Shown: in pieces, positions 28,764 to 41,621 of the stretch
Position numbering within the stretch: the first letter of the stretch is position 1
How the letters are laid out: each line of letters starts with the position of its first letter
DNA from: Aselliscus stoliczkanus
Lineage: Eukaryota > Chordata > Mammalia > Chiroptera > Hipposideridae
Direction: 5' to 3'
Length of the DNA stretch: 64,000 nt
Assembly (NCBI GenBank): GCA_033961575.1
Contig: CM066733.1
Location: forward strand, 135,334,421-135,398,420
Notes under the pieces: model-generated
What the model was told of the DNA's origin: nothing
The model's database searches: none
What the model saw: only the letters and a program-made list of their open reading frames with translations
Translations under genes and position numbers: made by a program

Positions 28764-29971
28764 GATACTCTTTAGTACCTGCCAAGAAAGAAGATGAGAT
28801 AACATTTAAGATGCAAAGAAAAGAATCTTTCAGATTTCAGTGAAGAGAAAGAAGAGCTTGAAAGAAAATCTACACAAAGGAAATTATCGGCCCAGCCCCA
28901 GAATTGAGGCAAAACCCTAGGTTCTTTTGAAGATAGAAGAAAGTGTTTTGTGACCTAAATGATATGAAACAATTCATCAACAAGCCCAACATTGGAGAAA
29001 TTCACAACAGAGGCAAATAGAGTAGCAAGAATTTATGAAAGACACTCACAACCCTTCGACCAAGAATTCAACATTAGCAAAATGTTATAACTGCTGATAA
29101 CATCAGTAGACTATTTTGAGAAGAGCGAGGGGGGGTAACAACAGAACTTCACAAAGGAGTTCATTACTGTAATGATGATAAGACTTACTCAAAACAGCTA
29201 AACTCGACATCAGTTCCAGAAAAGTAGTCAAGAGGGTGGTTGCTAACATAAAAAGGTAGAACTACTTTAAACAATTTTCCTGCAAATGCTAATGGAAAAG
29301 TGGAAATATAAGGGATTTGTTTGTTTGTTTGTTTGTTTTGATCTGTAATGCTATTCCAAAAGCATGTTGAAACACAAACATCTAACATTAGGACAAATAC
29401 ACTTTTGAATCGTGAGACAAGTACATTCTAGAACCAAAAACACTGTGATAATATTCCCGGTCACTTTGCCAGCAAGCACAGCCTCCGTCAGCCCAGGCAG
29501 TTCATGGTAATGGTGCCCAGTGTCTCAGGTGGGAGACAGATATGGAAGCTTGAGACAAACAGGGCCCTCTCCCAAGTGCCCTCCTCTTCATAGACCTGTG
29601 AGCCAGTCTCCAATTCTCAAATATCATCTGATGTGCTGGGTACCCAGAGCAGAAGTGGGGAGCAGAGACGGGAGATTAAGGACAGTTCCACTTGGCTCCA
29701 CATACGAATCAGGGCTGGGGAGGAGAGATGGACTGGTTGGGAGATACCTGGGGTGGGGAGAACAGCTGTAGGAGCAGCCCTTTTGATGTGTTGGGTTTTT
29801 TTTCCTTTTGATGTCTTGCTGAGACCAAGGAGCTATTTTTTTTTTGCGGGGGCGGAGAAGAAAGGAGCAGTGAGCAGGCGGGGAGTGTCGGGCAGATCAG
29901 GCCATAATAGCACCAACATAAGCAACCCCACACCTCTGCTGCTTCCCCCTAGAGTTACTGCTGGTGTATTA
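28276..29971. other. Non-coding AT-rich sequence
   Basis: No gene is visible. 28780-29130 may be a very old L1-related piece, but I cannot prove it. A small (TTTG)n run lies near 29317-29339. Confidence 0.4.
28731..28762. repeat. (CA)16 microsatellite
   Basis: A pure 32-bp CA run. Confidence 0.95.
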
Positions 29972-29984
29972 AACTCAGAGTTAA

Positions 29985-30089
29985 GGGCCGGCAGAGTGGC
30001 GCGGTGGTTAAGCGCTGGCTTGGGAAGCCAGCGGCCCCGGTTCGGTCCCACATATGAGGGCCAGTGACACTGCCCTCAAAAAAAACAAC
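29985..30089 (+). mobile_element. Short tRNA-derived SINE with perfect 13-bp target duplication
   Basis: GGGCCGGCAGAGTGGCGCGG head, GCGCTGGCTTGGGAAGCC stem, GGTTCGGTCCC B box, ends ACTGCCCTC plus A-rich tail. Target duplication aactcagagttaa at 29972-29984 and 30090-30102, identical. Confidence 0.96.
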
Positions 30090-30569
30090 AACTCAGAGTT
30101 AAGACATCTAAGAATGAATCCCAAGATGGTTGACAAGGGTTAGTTACACTGCAAATGGTACACAAATCAAATATGTAGAAAGTTTAGAGTTGCCTATATA
30201 TTAATAAGCACGTACTATTATCTTCCAATTTAATTCCATGGAAAACTCAAAGTCTCAAGTCCATCCCAGAAGTACAAAAGCAAAAACTCTAAGAACAGTG
30301 GAGAATCACACAAATGTCTCAATTATATCTAGTAGGTTGTCTTATGAAATGTCTCAAATGCAAAAGAAAATACAGATAGAACGAACTTCCTATTTTTTAG
30401 AGCACCATTGAATTTTTAAAAATGTAATTGAGTACCTACCAAAAAAATGCATGCACACTAAAAGTTAGGGGACGTACCCAGTGTACACAAAAACCAACCA
30501 GAGGAACAACAATCACCTTTCACAGGAAGGCCATGCTTTGCAGCCAGCCCAGCAAGAGGGCAGCCCTAG

Positions 30570-30770
30570 GACTGCTGGGTCCTTCTCCTGCTGGGCATGG
30601 GACTTGGGGAAACTCATCCTGCCTCTGAATGCTTCAGCTTCTTCCTCTGCAAAATGAGAATCACACCATCTAACCTGCAGGGGTCCTGTGAGGACTGAAG
30701 GAGATAAGGCACGTAAAAGTGACACTGCAGCGTGCAGTGGGTGCTCAAAACATGCTAGCTATTAGGGAAT
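30570..30770 (+). mobile_element. MIR SINE remnant
   Basis: 'cttcttcctctgcaaaatg', 'tgtgaggactgaaggagat' and 'gcagtgggtgctcaaaacat' follow the MIR 3' half. Confidence 0.65.
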
Positions 30771-31029
30771 CAAACAAAGAATCCCAAAGTGTTTTAAAGC
30801 AGACGTACTTTTAAATGTCTGGTCCACCAGAAAATAAGTAAATACATAAATGAAAAGCTAACAGCAATGTAAACGTAAGTAGGAGGGCTGGGGTGACATG
30901 CCCAGAAGGAACTACAATCATAAGTGAAGATGTGAAAGGCCACTGCCAGAACATGACAGCTCAAGGAGCCAATGAAATTAGCCTTGAAAAACCTAATTGC
31001 TATATAGGGATAAATGAACAAGACAAAAG

Positions 31030-31770
31030 AACGCACTTTATTTTCATTCTAACCAAATCACTTATAAAAACTGATCATGTACTAAGTCAAAAATGTGTCA
31101 TTCATTTGCAGTTATTATGACAAAATTTTATAAAATCAGTCTTGAATAATGTTCAAATATATGCAAACTAAAAAACAAAGTATCTTAAAGATTGAACCTG
31201 GGAAGTAATTTAGAATATAATAAAGTATTTTTAAATAGGTGACATAACATAACAAAATGGATGAAAAGCTGTGAAGCGGTACTGAGGGGAGTTTACTGCT
31301 CTAAGGTTAAGTGATTATATTGGTAGCAAAATTAAAAAGAAAAGCATAATAAACCAAGCCTCTTGTTACAGAATGTAGAAAAGGAACAAAGTAACAAACC
31401 AAAATAAAATTAGAAAAGGCAAACTCAATAAAGAAACAAACATAGCAGAGAAAGGAAATGCAATGAAACTGACAATCAAAAACAGTTGATGATTCTTTAG
31501 AAAATTAACAATCAATACATAAAGTTAACAGGTTCTTTTTTCAAACGAAGAAGAATGAACAAAATAAAATTAGAAAGAAGGGAGCAAAACTGTAACTGAA
31601 TATATGTGAATCAGAAATACATTACTAAATTTGATAAATGGAAAGAAAATCTATATAAAAAGAGAAAGTTCAAAATTTAGGAAAATGTCACCACTTAAGA
31701 AAAATTCAAGTGAATTAACTGGGAAAACCTGACAATCTCTAAAAAAGAAATCAAGCTTATAATTAAGGGG
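31030..31770 (+). mobile_element. L1 ORF2 remnant (mid region)
   Basis: 'aaaactgatcatgtactaag', 'acaaaatggatgaaaagctg' near 31253 and 'gtactgaggggagtttactg' near 31279 echo the L1 ORF2 stretch that follows the endonuclease domain. Stops are frequent. Confidence 0.6.
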
Positions 31771-31955
31771 ACCACACAACAGGTGTTTACATTTCTAATT
31801 TCAAACAGTCAGTGCTAGTATTACACCAGTAATTACACTTTTCCAGATTCCATTCTATATTTAATTCATTTAATATAATCACTCTACCTATCATAGATAA
31901 ATTATCACAAAATATATATATATAAAGCTGAAATGTTAAAAGAAAGTACTATTTT

Positions 31956-32384
31956 TTTGGGGGGGGGAATTGGCGGAGGGGAACAGCGTTGGGGAATCGG
32001 GGAAGGGGAACGGACAAGTTGCTGTCTTTTTGTTCTTCAGTTTAGTTGCGGAGGATGCTGCTTCACTGTTGGTATCGTCATTGTGCTCTTCCCAGATGAG
32101 GCAGATCGGTCGCTGGCCTCTGGATGTCGCTCACCGCGGCTATTGGCAGCTCACTCTTGGCTGCCAGCTGCTCACGCTGGCTGCAGGCCACTCACTGTAG
32201 CCTATGGCAGGCCACTGCAGCAGGGGCTGCAGCCCACACCATCACCGGGGCTCGCACAGCCCAGCTCCAGGTGGAGCTGTTGTTAGCTGTAGAGGGCAGT
32301 GTCACTGGCCCTCATGTGGGATCCGAACCGGGGCCGCTGGCATCCCAAAACCAGCGCTTAACCAATGCGCCACTCGGCCAGCCC
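31956..32384 (-). mobile_element. Long SINE, antisense, with aberrant tail
   Basis: Head and core on the minus strand match the young long subfamily. Target duplication aagaaagtactatttt is identical at 31940-31955 and 32385-32400. After CCGCCAATTCCCC the usual CAATAAAATCTTT is absent: the tail is a C run (G run here, about 31959-31967) and a few A residues. The signal and terminator were either lost after insertion or never present. Confidence 0.95.
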
Positions 32385-32400
32385 AAGAAAGTACTATTTT

Positions 32401-33713
32401 GATCCCAAATGTTGAAAGAGAAAATTTATGAGTCATATTCAATCCTAACCTAGAATTAGAAACTTAATAGGACTTTTACAAAAGGAAAAACATGATTTCT
32501 CATATTAACTGGGGAGTCTACACATAGCACAGTATTTATCTTAGTAGATGGCAAGAAGGCTGTAAATATCAGCCTTTCTAAATATAAACCCCACCGGAGG
32601 AACACTGATGCAGTGAGGCAAGGGTCTGTCCAAAAGTGCTAATGATCATACTCTTAAAACCAAGACTCAACCTCATGCCTACTGACAAAATACTTTGGGC
32701 CATTTAAAAAAAAAAAAACAGCAACAAGGTGAGGGTGCCATGTGCCACCACTTCTAGTTAATGATAGTCCCTGTTGCCTTCAAATTGTGTAAATAAAGCG
32801 GGGGGCTTTACTGTGTTGCTTACTTGATGGGGTTGTTGGGAGGACTGAGTGAATTAACCAAGATCTCGACCATCGCCATGCTGGGGAGCAGAAGGGATGT
32901 TTGCAAAACCTTGGGCAAGGCCTTGGAAGGACTCACCAGAACCAAATTTCTAAAACATTGGTACCTGTCTCTCCTACTTAGAATTACAGGTTTTCCTAAA
33001 GTTCTGCCAGGTAAGTTTCATGTCTTTTTCACACTTCCAGCATAGAACTCATCACCCCTTCCAAGGTAACTGCTCTGTAGCTCTTAAAAGTAGGATTTCT
33101 TGAGAAATCCTTGAGAGTAGGATTTTCCTTTCTCTCCATAGTCTTGGAGAAGACAGTGCCACTGAACACAGTGGAAGCTCAAAAGTATTTGTTGAATAAT
33201 TGTTGTTTCCGTATCTTAGCTTATCTCGGTGGAAAATTTCTGTTGTGGGGTGCCTTTCCCTGCCCTCAGCATCAGTCCAGCTTCTTGTCCCTGCTCCGAG
33301 GGAGGCACTAGTGGCTAAAACAATCCATTGTTAGAAGCTGTTTCCACACAGTCTGGTTTCAACGGATCAAATGATCCCTGGCACTGAGCTATCCAAATTA
33401 TGCCAGTGGACTTATAGCCAACAAATCAATGTTGATCTGGGAAAGAAACATCTGGAAACAACCATCCAGTCCTGCCTGATCGGTCCACTTATTTTATTTA
33501 TCTCTAGACTTTTTACTCACTGTTTAGAACAAGCTTTTAGGTAGGCTGCTAATGCCGGAATCTCTTCCCTCTTAAGGCAAAGTCCCCAAACAGCTAAAGT
33601 CATGGTCTTAACTGACATCTGTAGATGGGTTTATTGTGTCATCCATTGCTAAATCACTGACATACTAGACATACCTATGAAGGCAAGGCTTTAATTAAGC
33701 GTTAAAAATTAAG
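32401..33713. other. Non-coding with L2/MIR traces
   Basis: No gene is visible. 32810-32900 has a MIR-like 'ggggttgttgggaggactga' piece. Confidence 0.4.
33070..33210 (+). mobile_element. L2 LINE 3' end
   Basis: 'ccttgagagtaggattttcc', 'cactgaacacagtggaagct' and 'caaaagtatttgttgaataa' match the L2 terminal order. Confidence 0.65.
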
Positions 33714-33836
33714 GGGGCCGGCCGAGTGGCGCGGTGGTTAAGCGCTGGCTTGGGAAGCCAGCGGCCCCGGTTCGGTCCCACATATGAGGGCCAGTGACAC
33801 TGCCCTCAAAAAAAATAAAAAAAATAAATAAAATAA
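33714..33836 (+). mobile_element. Short tRNA-derived SINE
   Basis: GGGGCCGGCCGAGTGGCGCG head, AAGCGCTGGCTTGGGAAGCC stem, GGTTCGGTCCC B box, ACTGCCCTC then an A/T-rich (AAAT-like) tail. I could not find a convincing target duplication. Confidence 0.93.
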
Positions 33837-34057
33837 AAACACCTTTCCAGGTCCCTTATGATTGACGGCACATTAAAAAGGTAAACTGGGTCCTTTTTTG
33901 CAACAAGCTGTCCTCTGGAGTTCCAGTATCAGCTTCTCTGTGACCACGGCAAGGAAGGAACCACTTGAGTAAAGTACTCCCTTTTCCCCTACTGCACTTG
34001 ACAAGCTTGGTAGGATGAGGGGCAGCCAGATGATGTTGAGCACACTCCTTCCAAATG

Positions 34058-34098
34058 TCTCTCTCTGAGAGAGAGAGAGAGAGAGAGCGAGACAGAGA

Positions 34099-34130
<32 letters not shown>

Positions 34131-34155
34131 AGGGGAGGGAGGGAAGGGGAGGGGA
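34058..34155. repeat. (GA)n polypurine tract with small TCTCTC inverted start
   Basis: 'tctctctgagagaga' is a short palindrome that leads into about 70 bp of GA repeats and then a G/A-rich tail (GGGGAGGGAGGGAAGGGGAG). Possible triplex-forming sequence, inferred from composition. Confidence 0.93.
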
Positions 34156-35284
34156 TTGACTGCTAGTGCTTGTGAGTATCACAGAAGACAACAGAAATCG
34201 GTGAGGTGTCCCTGCTCTGGTGTGACCTCCTACCCTCATCTTGGCAATTTAAGACTACGTAATAATGAACATTTTATCTCTGCCCCTGTGGAGAGATGTG
34301 TGGGCTTTTTCTAGCCCTTCTTAGTCCATTATCCCAAATTTCCTCTCTAGATTTATGCTTTGCTTGCCCCTCTCATGACAAATAAGCAGAGAAAAAAATT
34401 CACAGAGATCAACCATATTCTTACAAAGGAATGATATAGCTAGGGGGAGCAAATGACTTAAAAAATTACTACACGGTAATTATGTCCAATAAATGTTTGT
34501 AATAAATAAATAATTTGATATGCAAGAGATTTTTGTAAAAATAATAATAATAATAGTATACAGTGGGGAAATAAGAAGAAGAATAAAGAGATAACTTGCT
34601 CCTACCGGAGAATTTAAAACATAGCTAATTGTTCCGTGTTGGAATTGAACGTTGCATTAAAGACCCCATATTACAGATTCCTTAACTGGCACACAGGTTT
34701 TCAATATTCAATTCAAATTTATGCCTCCACCAACTTCCAAAATTGCTAAACAGTGGGATGAAAACATTGAGGAGTGGCTTCCTTCATTTTCTGGGTTAAT
34801 CAGACACTATTTGCCTTTCCAATATTCTTACCATAAAACTTACCTCCTCCTACTTTCAGCAACTTACCTAATTAGACATTTGTAAAACTTTCTTTTATTT
34901 TGTGAAAAGATGACAATGATCACATCTAAGGCTACACTATTAAAGAAATAAAACAGTTAAATAAAATAATGCTAAATGGTCAATCTTCACTCAGCACAGA
35001 GTAGGATTTTTTTTCTGAATAATATCACAATTTCCAAAAAAAATGTAAAATACAGGAATTGTGTGGTGTGTATATGTAGATGTATGTGTGTGTATATGTC
35101 CATATTAAAATGTCAATTAATTAATGGTAAAAATCATATACATATTTCATGTATAAACTTTATCATAATAGACAAATACAACAAATATACTCCTATTAAA
35201 GAATTAAGCAACTGTGCTTGCTAAGGGTCATGACAAACTACAGTAAATTAATAATACTAAAAACTTAGAGGAAACATATTCACC

Positions 35285-35520
35285 AATAGGGAAATGATTG
35301 AATTATAGTGCATACATATGATGGAACACTAGGTTTCCATTAATGATTACAATAAACAATAGATGAGAAAATGTTCATGATAACCCTAAATGAAATAAAA
35401 CTCTGAATATCAAAGTATAATAGTCTATATATAAATGCATAACACATGTAAATCTCAACTACCCCTCAAAATCTAAAGCAACATTAGAAAAAAGGCAAAA
35501 CATAACATAATATACCAACT
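35285..35520 (+). mobile_element. L1 3' region remnant
   Basis: 'aatagggaaatgattgaatt', 'atagtgcatacatatgatgg' and 'gaacactaggtttccattaa' parallel the L1 3' consensus (GGAATGGTTAAATAAATTAT, TACATATGATGGAATA). Confidence 0.65.
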
Positions 35521-36280
35521 TCATGTGACAGGTTACTGTATTTTCCAAATTGTCACCATTAGCAAATATTGTTTATATAATCAAATAAAGTTTTTTTTTA
35601 ATTGTGACTATCACTTTTAATATTCAAGGCTACACAAAAACCTTGTTGTATATCATATATATCCTTACTCCATCTGTATACTTCTGAAAATCTAAATTTC
35701 TGCTGCACAAAATACCTAAAACAATGTTAAGTCTACTTTTGCCATAGAGAAATTTGAAAGACTTGCTATTTCTTTCCCTTCTAAGGGCAATATTAGCATT
35801 AATGAGATGTCAGTGAGAAAGTCCTCTACTCAGCCTTTCTAGCTGTAAAAATACCAAGCTAATATCAAACCTGTTCCCAAGATCATGAAATTCTATACCC
35901 AGAAAATTCAATTCTCAAACTATTCCCTATACAGCTTGTCAATTTCCGTAGGTCAACATAATCAAGAAAATTATCTTTCTTTTGGCCTATATTTTCAGGA
36001 TGAATAGTTATTATACAGAAAGTTCACTTGATGTGTACCAACAATATTACTATATGGTACGTTGCTGAATCTATTCTCCTTTGTACAGAAAACGAGGTCT
36101 AGAAGAATAGTCCCTCTATTTGCTTCCTCTGGCTTCCCTACACATGAGATACTAAAAGTATTAATGATAATAACAGTAAGTTATACCAACACAGCCCATT
36201 CCATAACATCTTAGACTACTAATATGGGAGTGCTCTGACAATTAATATAGTTGACTTTGTATTAGGATAAAATTTCACAC

Positions 36281-36282
<2 letters not shown>

Positions 36283-36320
<38 letters not shown>
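36283..36320. repeat. (AC)19 microsatellite
   Basis: A 38-bp pure AC run followed by a short AT run. Confidence 0.95.
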
Positions 36321-36323
<3 letters not shown>

Positions 36324-36934
36324 ATATATAAACCAAATGAGCTCTTCATTCATCAGAGAGGAAAACAGTCTTAATTTTTATAGTATTCATCAGAATATAT
36401 CAGTAGTATACTAGATAAAAGAAATTTACTTATATGAGTTCTGAAACTTATTTAAAATATTTTTGTCAAGACTTCTCCCAGAAAAGCTTAAAGATTTTAA
36501 ATATATACACATACAAATACACGTACATGCATCTATACAATCACTCATTATGATCTATATTAACTCCCTATCCCCATTCATAATATGTATATCTTTGAGA
36601 GCATTTTAATGTTTGGCATTATAAAGAGCAAGGCAAATTTGATTTTCTGTATGGAGTTGATGACAGATAGCTTTGTCTTCACACTTTGTAACACTACATC
36701 CTACCCCTGTTAGGCTAAATCCCCATTTCAATGTTTTCATTTCTCCCGATTATCCCAAGAAGAATTATTAAATATATAACTCAAACTACTGATTTTGAAT
36801 TATTTCTGTGCAATTAAAGACTATTCCTCCATTCTTTTTCCACGGTAGCCAGTGACCAAGACTGGAAGTCATTCAAAGCCACCTGAATTAGCAGAAACTG
36901 TTACTGCAGAAGCCGAATAACTACAAGAAACTTT

Positions 36935-36992
36935 TGTCCCTGGCACATAATTGGGTGCTTAGTGATATTTATGGGATAAATGAATGCTGAAT
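36935..36992 (+). mobile_element. L2 LINE terminal fragment
   Basis: 'cctggcacataattgggtgc', 'ttagtgatatttatggg' and 'ataaatgaatgctgaat' match the L2 3' terminus. Confidence 0.6.
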
Positions 36993-39254
36993 ACACTCAA
37001 CATTTTATCAAACACTAACAGGTTTGAGAAGAAAGCATTAGACACGTTATTATTATGGAGCTCAACCATTTCCCATCATCCCACATCGGCCTCTGACAGG
37101 CACTGGCAGAGTTGTAATGATAAAAAACACAGTTATCTTGGATGGCTGCAACTTCGAAAACAGTATTCAATATTGAAATCATCTTAAGAAGCACCACTGC
37201 CTGTGCAAGTAGAAATATTCTCTTCATAAAGTGACTGAATAAAAGGCTCCGAGGGGGAGATAATAGTTTCTCCATCCCTCCCATCAGCCTTGCCCCGAAG
37301 CTACAACAGTTCTGGAGACCTAGACTATAGACGACGTAGCACATCTTTATCCCTAATTACTTCAAAGAAGGCCAATCCCATTACGACTTGAAAGTATCAA
37401 ATGTATTTGTTGCCCAATCATTGCTATTATCACTATTACGTTAAATTACAAGAAGCAATTGCCAGAATTTATTTATTTATTTATTTTTATGCACAGATTC
37501 AGTTGTGGGGGCAACTGTTACAAAAGGATTTGTGGTAATAGGATTTCCTTCTAACCTTATACGAAGTGTCAAACCTTAATACACAAATAGATAGTAATAA
37601 ATTGATTTCTATGCAAGCGGGCTTCATACAAATGTTAGGGTAATCTGGGGAAATAATGGCCATACTCTTTCACTATGTATTTTGCAGCTTTTCTTCAATA
37701 GAACATAATAAACAAACCAAAGCCTGAAAATAAACAAACCAGAATCTCTATTAAAAGATTCTACAATATAAAACCTTATAAACGATAGATGTTGAGTACT
37801 CTTTTCAAAGCCATCTATGACAGAAATAATTATACAGTTGGATGAATAGCTAAATGTGTTTTTTCAATACGCTGAAAGGAAAACAACTCGTTCTGAAGTT
37901 ATACAGCTTCCACTTTTATAATCAATTTCATCTCAGCCACACTGCTGACAGCAATTCTTAAACAATTTAATATTTGTCCATCTGTATAAATATGCTTGAG
38001 CTCTGAAATGTGTTATTCTTATCTTAACCTGATTCATTATTTTATTTTCAACAAGAAAAGCATACTTACAGTAAAGGAGGCAAAAAGTTAAGTCCTAATT
38101 GAAACTACATCAAAAGGGAAAAAAAAACAAAGAAAACAGACTTTCTATTTAAATCAGTTGAAAGCCTTAAGCATTCAACTGACTTCAGAAAATGAAACTT
38201 GGTTACACTATTCCTGGGGACATTTGCATCTTTCCTCAGAAAGCCCTCATAGGACCTTTCACTAACTTCCAGCCCTTTGCGGCCCTCTCAGTCACTATGG
38301 ATCAAGCTGAATATTAATGAGTAAAAGCAGCCGGAATATGGGAAGCTCAGCCAAGAACACTAGGACAGACAAGAAAAGAGCTCACTATTTCAAGAAAACA
38401 TCTTTTAAGAGTTCTGGGCTCCCAGAAGTCAGGCCAAAACAGAGAGAAACTGCCCTTGGATGGGGATAAATAAGTTTAGCTTTGCCCATAGGGGATGGTA
38501 AAAGACTTTCTTCTTCTTTTGTACCATCTGTTTCAATAAAGTTAAATCTGGGTTACAGCTGATTCAGACTTAATCAGAATTACTTGATTTGTCTGAAGGA
38601 GTTACAACTGAAGTCATGGTGTTAGTAATCAGGAACTTGAAGGAAATTTATCATTTTTTAATGGCCATCTGGAAAATGTCAAATTACCTCTCTTCATCTG
38701 CTCCTGGGATATTCAATTAAGGATATTCCCTGAAAATATCTTCAGGGTAAAAAAAAATTATATAAAAACTTGAGAATTTGGCATAAGTATATATCATTCA
38801 CCACAAATAATTGCCATATAATAACTTTCACTCATTAACGGCTTAAAACACTATTGATGTGTACAACCTTCTTATCATTATGTACAAATGAATTTTTGAA
38901 TTTTATCTCCTTTTTTTGAAGAAAGTCAGCTTGTTGTTCAGAATGCTCTATTTTATCATAAATATCTGATAGAGTTCTATCAGCATTTCAAAGTTCTCGT
39001 CAGTAGACTCATTGTGTTGCACAGACTATAATCCGATGGAGAAATGTAAACAGCCCTGTCTTCCAACATTTTGTGTCACTGTGCAAACTGGTAAAGCATG
39101 TACATTTGTATACTTGTCCCCTTCTTACTGTCCACAGCTCCTACTATCTTTATCAATTTGTATTATTGTCTGTATGTCTTATTGTTGATATCAAGTACCT
39201 ATTAGTCCTTTGTTTTCTACCACTTATGGCCTTAGTGTTTATCTGGTCCACACC

Positions 39255-39345
39255 CTCTGTTATATAGATAAGGAAATTCTGAGGCCCAAAAGTTCCCTTA
39301 TATTACAAAGCAGCATAGCTAATAAATGAAAGGAACCTAGTACTA
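39255..39345 (-). mobile_element. MIR remnant, antisense
   Basis: 'agataaggaaattctgaggc' and 'ttacaaagcagcatagctaa' match the reverse complement of the MIR core. Confidence 0.55.
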
Positions 39346-39419
39346 TGACTTTTTAGGCTAGGGAATAGAAAACAGAACTAAAGAATAGAATAGAATTACA
39401 GAATAACCAAATTTGTTCT

Positions 39420-39515
39420 GTAATTTCTAAGTATCCCTTAGCATTTTCACAGCACCTACCAAAATGCCTACCATATAGTAGGCATGTTAAAAATATTTAT
39501 TGGTTGATAAAATCA
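39420..39515 (+). mobile_element. L2-like 3' end fragment
   Basis: 'cctaccatatagtaggcatg' followed by 'ttaaaaatatttattggttg' parallels the L2 terminus. Confidence 0.5.
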
Positions 39516-40109
39516 AAGCCACCTTCCATCTTGAGCCCATGCAAGCACATGGAAGGATATGTGAATTATCAGGCTAAACTCCCCAAACATTCAAACCGTC
39601 AGCTTTGCTGACATCAATGAGCAATGTTACTAACTGGTAAGTAATGTTCCCAAAATATTGCAGGCCTGGTCAAAAGCAGAACTGAAAAGCAAAAGGAAAA
39701 TAAAACAGTTCTCCAATTTACCTGAAACGAATCCCAGCTGATGGCCACTCTCATCCTTCTTATTCGAAAGTAGTGGCAATGAGGGGACAGCCTTCTGCTT
39801 CCAATGTGCCCACCCAAGCCACCCATCCCCGCCTTCCCCTGAATATCTGTATCCATCCTTCCTTCCACCCTTCCAAGATGAAGGGTCCCTCATTTATTGC
39901 CAAACTCCTCCAGGTTGTGAAGAAGTACAGCCCCTTCCTACTCCATCCAAAAAGAGAATGCCTCACTCTGTGCTCCCACCTTCTCAGGGAAGGGGGGCCA
40001 TCACCTCCCCTCTTTCTTCTATATCATCGACCTCTGTAAACATTTCAATGCAGCTTTCATATAAAAAGTTTTTCCAATGGAGTTACAGCTCAGCTTCTTG
40101 AGTAAAGTA

Positions 40110-40480
40110 GTCTAACTCATTGTGATCACCTTCTCACCTCCCATTTTCCTTCAACCTTCACTCCAAATAACTGCTCATGAGAAGATACATCAGTCTGTTC
40201 CAACTGCCAAATCCATGTGGGCATCTTTGACTCCTAAGCAGTGGTTTCTCTGGGGCTTCCCCCTCCACTGACCACTCTCTCCTTCCAGAAACTCCTCCCA
40301 TGGCTAATTAACACTGTCTACTCTTCTGGTAGCTGTTCTCAGTTTACTATTGGAGATAATTTCCTCTGAATATCCCTAAAAGTAACTTCTCCCCAAAGCC
40401 CACATTCTGCCTTTTTCTCATGCTTTATCAGCTCTCACTCAGCCATCCCCACACCACCAGAGCTTTAAGTACCATCTACT
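40110..40480 (+). mobile_element. Possible L2 internal fragment
   Basis: 'cctccactgaccactctctc' and 'cttccagaaactcctcccat' resemble the L2 ORF2 3' region (GACCACTCCCTCCTCCTTGA). The match is weak. Confidence 0.35.
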
Positions 40481-40774
40481 CTCCCATTGCTGCTAAATCA
40501 AATGCCCAGCTCAGGTGTTCTGGCTATTGGCTACCAACACAATTCCCACAAAGGTTTTTCAAGCAATAAATTCATTTTTCTCTCAAAATAGCACCAGTTT
40601 CCCTGAACAGGCTACGCGCTCACACCTCTGAGAACCTGGTCTATTTCCTCTCCTGAGACACCTTGACATGTAGGTATTTCACACTACAAGCATTCTTAAC
40701 ACCCTTCTCACTCATCCATTTACAACCATAGATACTAAAAAACAAACAAACAAAAAAAACCCAAACACTTTCCC

Positions 40775-41045
40775 ACCTTTCTTGCAGCTAAGAATAGTCA
40801 AGTAACTCATTTCTTGTCAATAGGACATAGACGCCTCTGGGCAAGGGTTTTTGGGCAAGAGAAAAATATTTCTTAGCAGATAAAAGAAGAGAAGATATAA
40901 GTTCTCTCTTGCTGCCTGGCCTCCACCCCTCGCCCCAAATTCCTGCCTTGACACAGTCCTGTAAAGATATAATGTCTGAAGCTGCAGCAGCTCTCTAGAA
41001 TTATTGCCTGAGTTGCTAACAACAAAAAGCCAATATGAGCTAATA
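40775..41045. mobile_element. Ancient interspersed repeat, same type as 22895-23300
   Basis: 'cttgcagctaagaatagtca', 'agtaactcatttcttgtcaa' and 'taggacatagacgcc' are followed by 'cctggcctccacccc' and 'gaagctgcagcagctctcta'. These run parallel to the copy near 23090-23260. Family not named. Confidence 0.45.
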
Positions 41046-41054
41046 TCCCTAATC

Positions 41055-41205
41055 ATATAGTTGACAAAAGACTTATACCCAGGAAATATAAAGAACTCCT
41101 ACCATTCGGTAATAAGAAGACAACCCAATAAAAATGGACAGAAAGCTTGAACAGACTCTTCTCTAAAGAAGACACACAAATGGTCAATGTAAAATTTTTT
41201 AACGA
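41055..41205 (+). mobile_element. L1 ORF2 C-terminal fragment
   Basis: 'aaagacttatacccaggaaa', 'tataaagaactcctaccatt' and 'gaagacacacaaatggtcaa' match the L1 ORF2 segment just before the 3' UTR. Truncated on both sides. Confidence 0.75.
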
Positions 41206-41621
41206 AATAAAAGAAGGGGTACAATGGTATTTTAGAAACATTAGTCTGGCAACAATGTAGAAAGTAAAACAGAAGTAGGGAGGGAGGTAGTAATTAGAGG
41301 GGAGATGGAAAAGGAGGCCAAACACAAGGAGATAAGGGTCACAGAGGGGAAAAGATGATAAAAAGGAAACTCAAAGAGTTCAAAGAAAGACACTATCATT
41401 AAAGGGTAATCATTCTCAAAGAATTTTACTCTCAGGTTCTTTTAAGTATTGGATCTGGTTCATAAACATATGCATCAAACACTTAAGTGGTTATTTTCAA
41501 AAGGCTGAAGAACAGAGTAAGGATAAGTAAGCTTGAATTTTTAGGTAAATGATAGCTCAAAGATGAAAAAGAAATCAAGCCAAAACAAAAGCTATGAGAT
41601 GATCTTTTAAAAATTAACAGC

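Larger units (their letters stand above)
30103..31939. other. Non-coding with MIR and L1 pieces
   Basis: No gene is visible; the recognisable repeats are listed separately. Confidence 0.45.
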
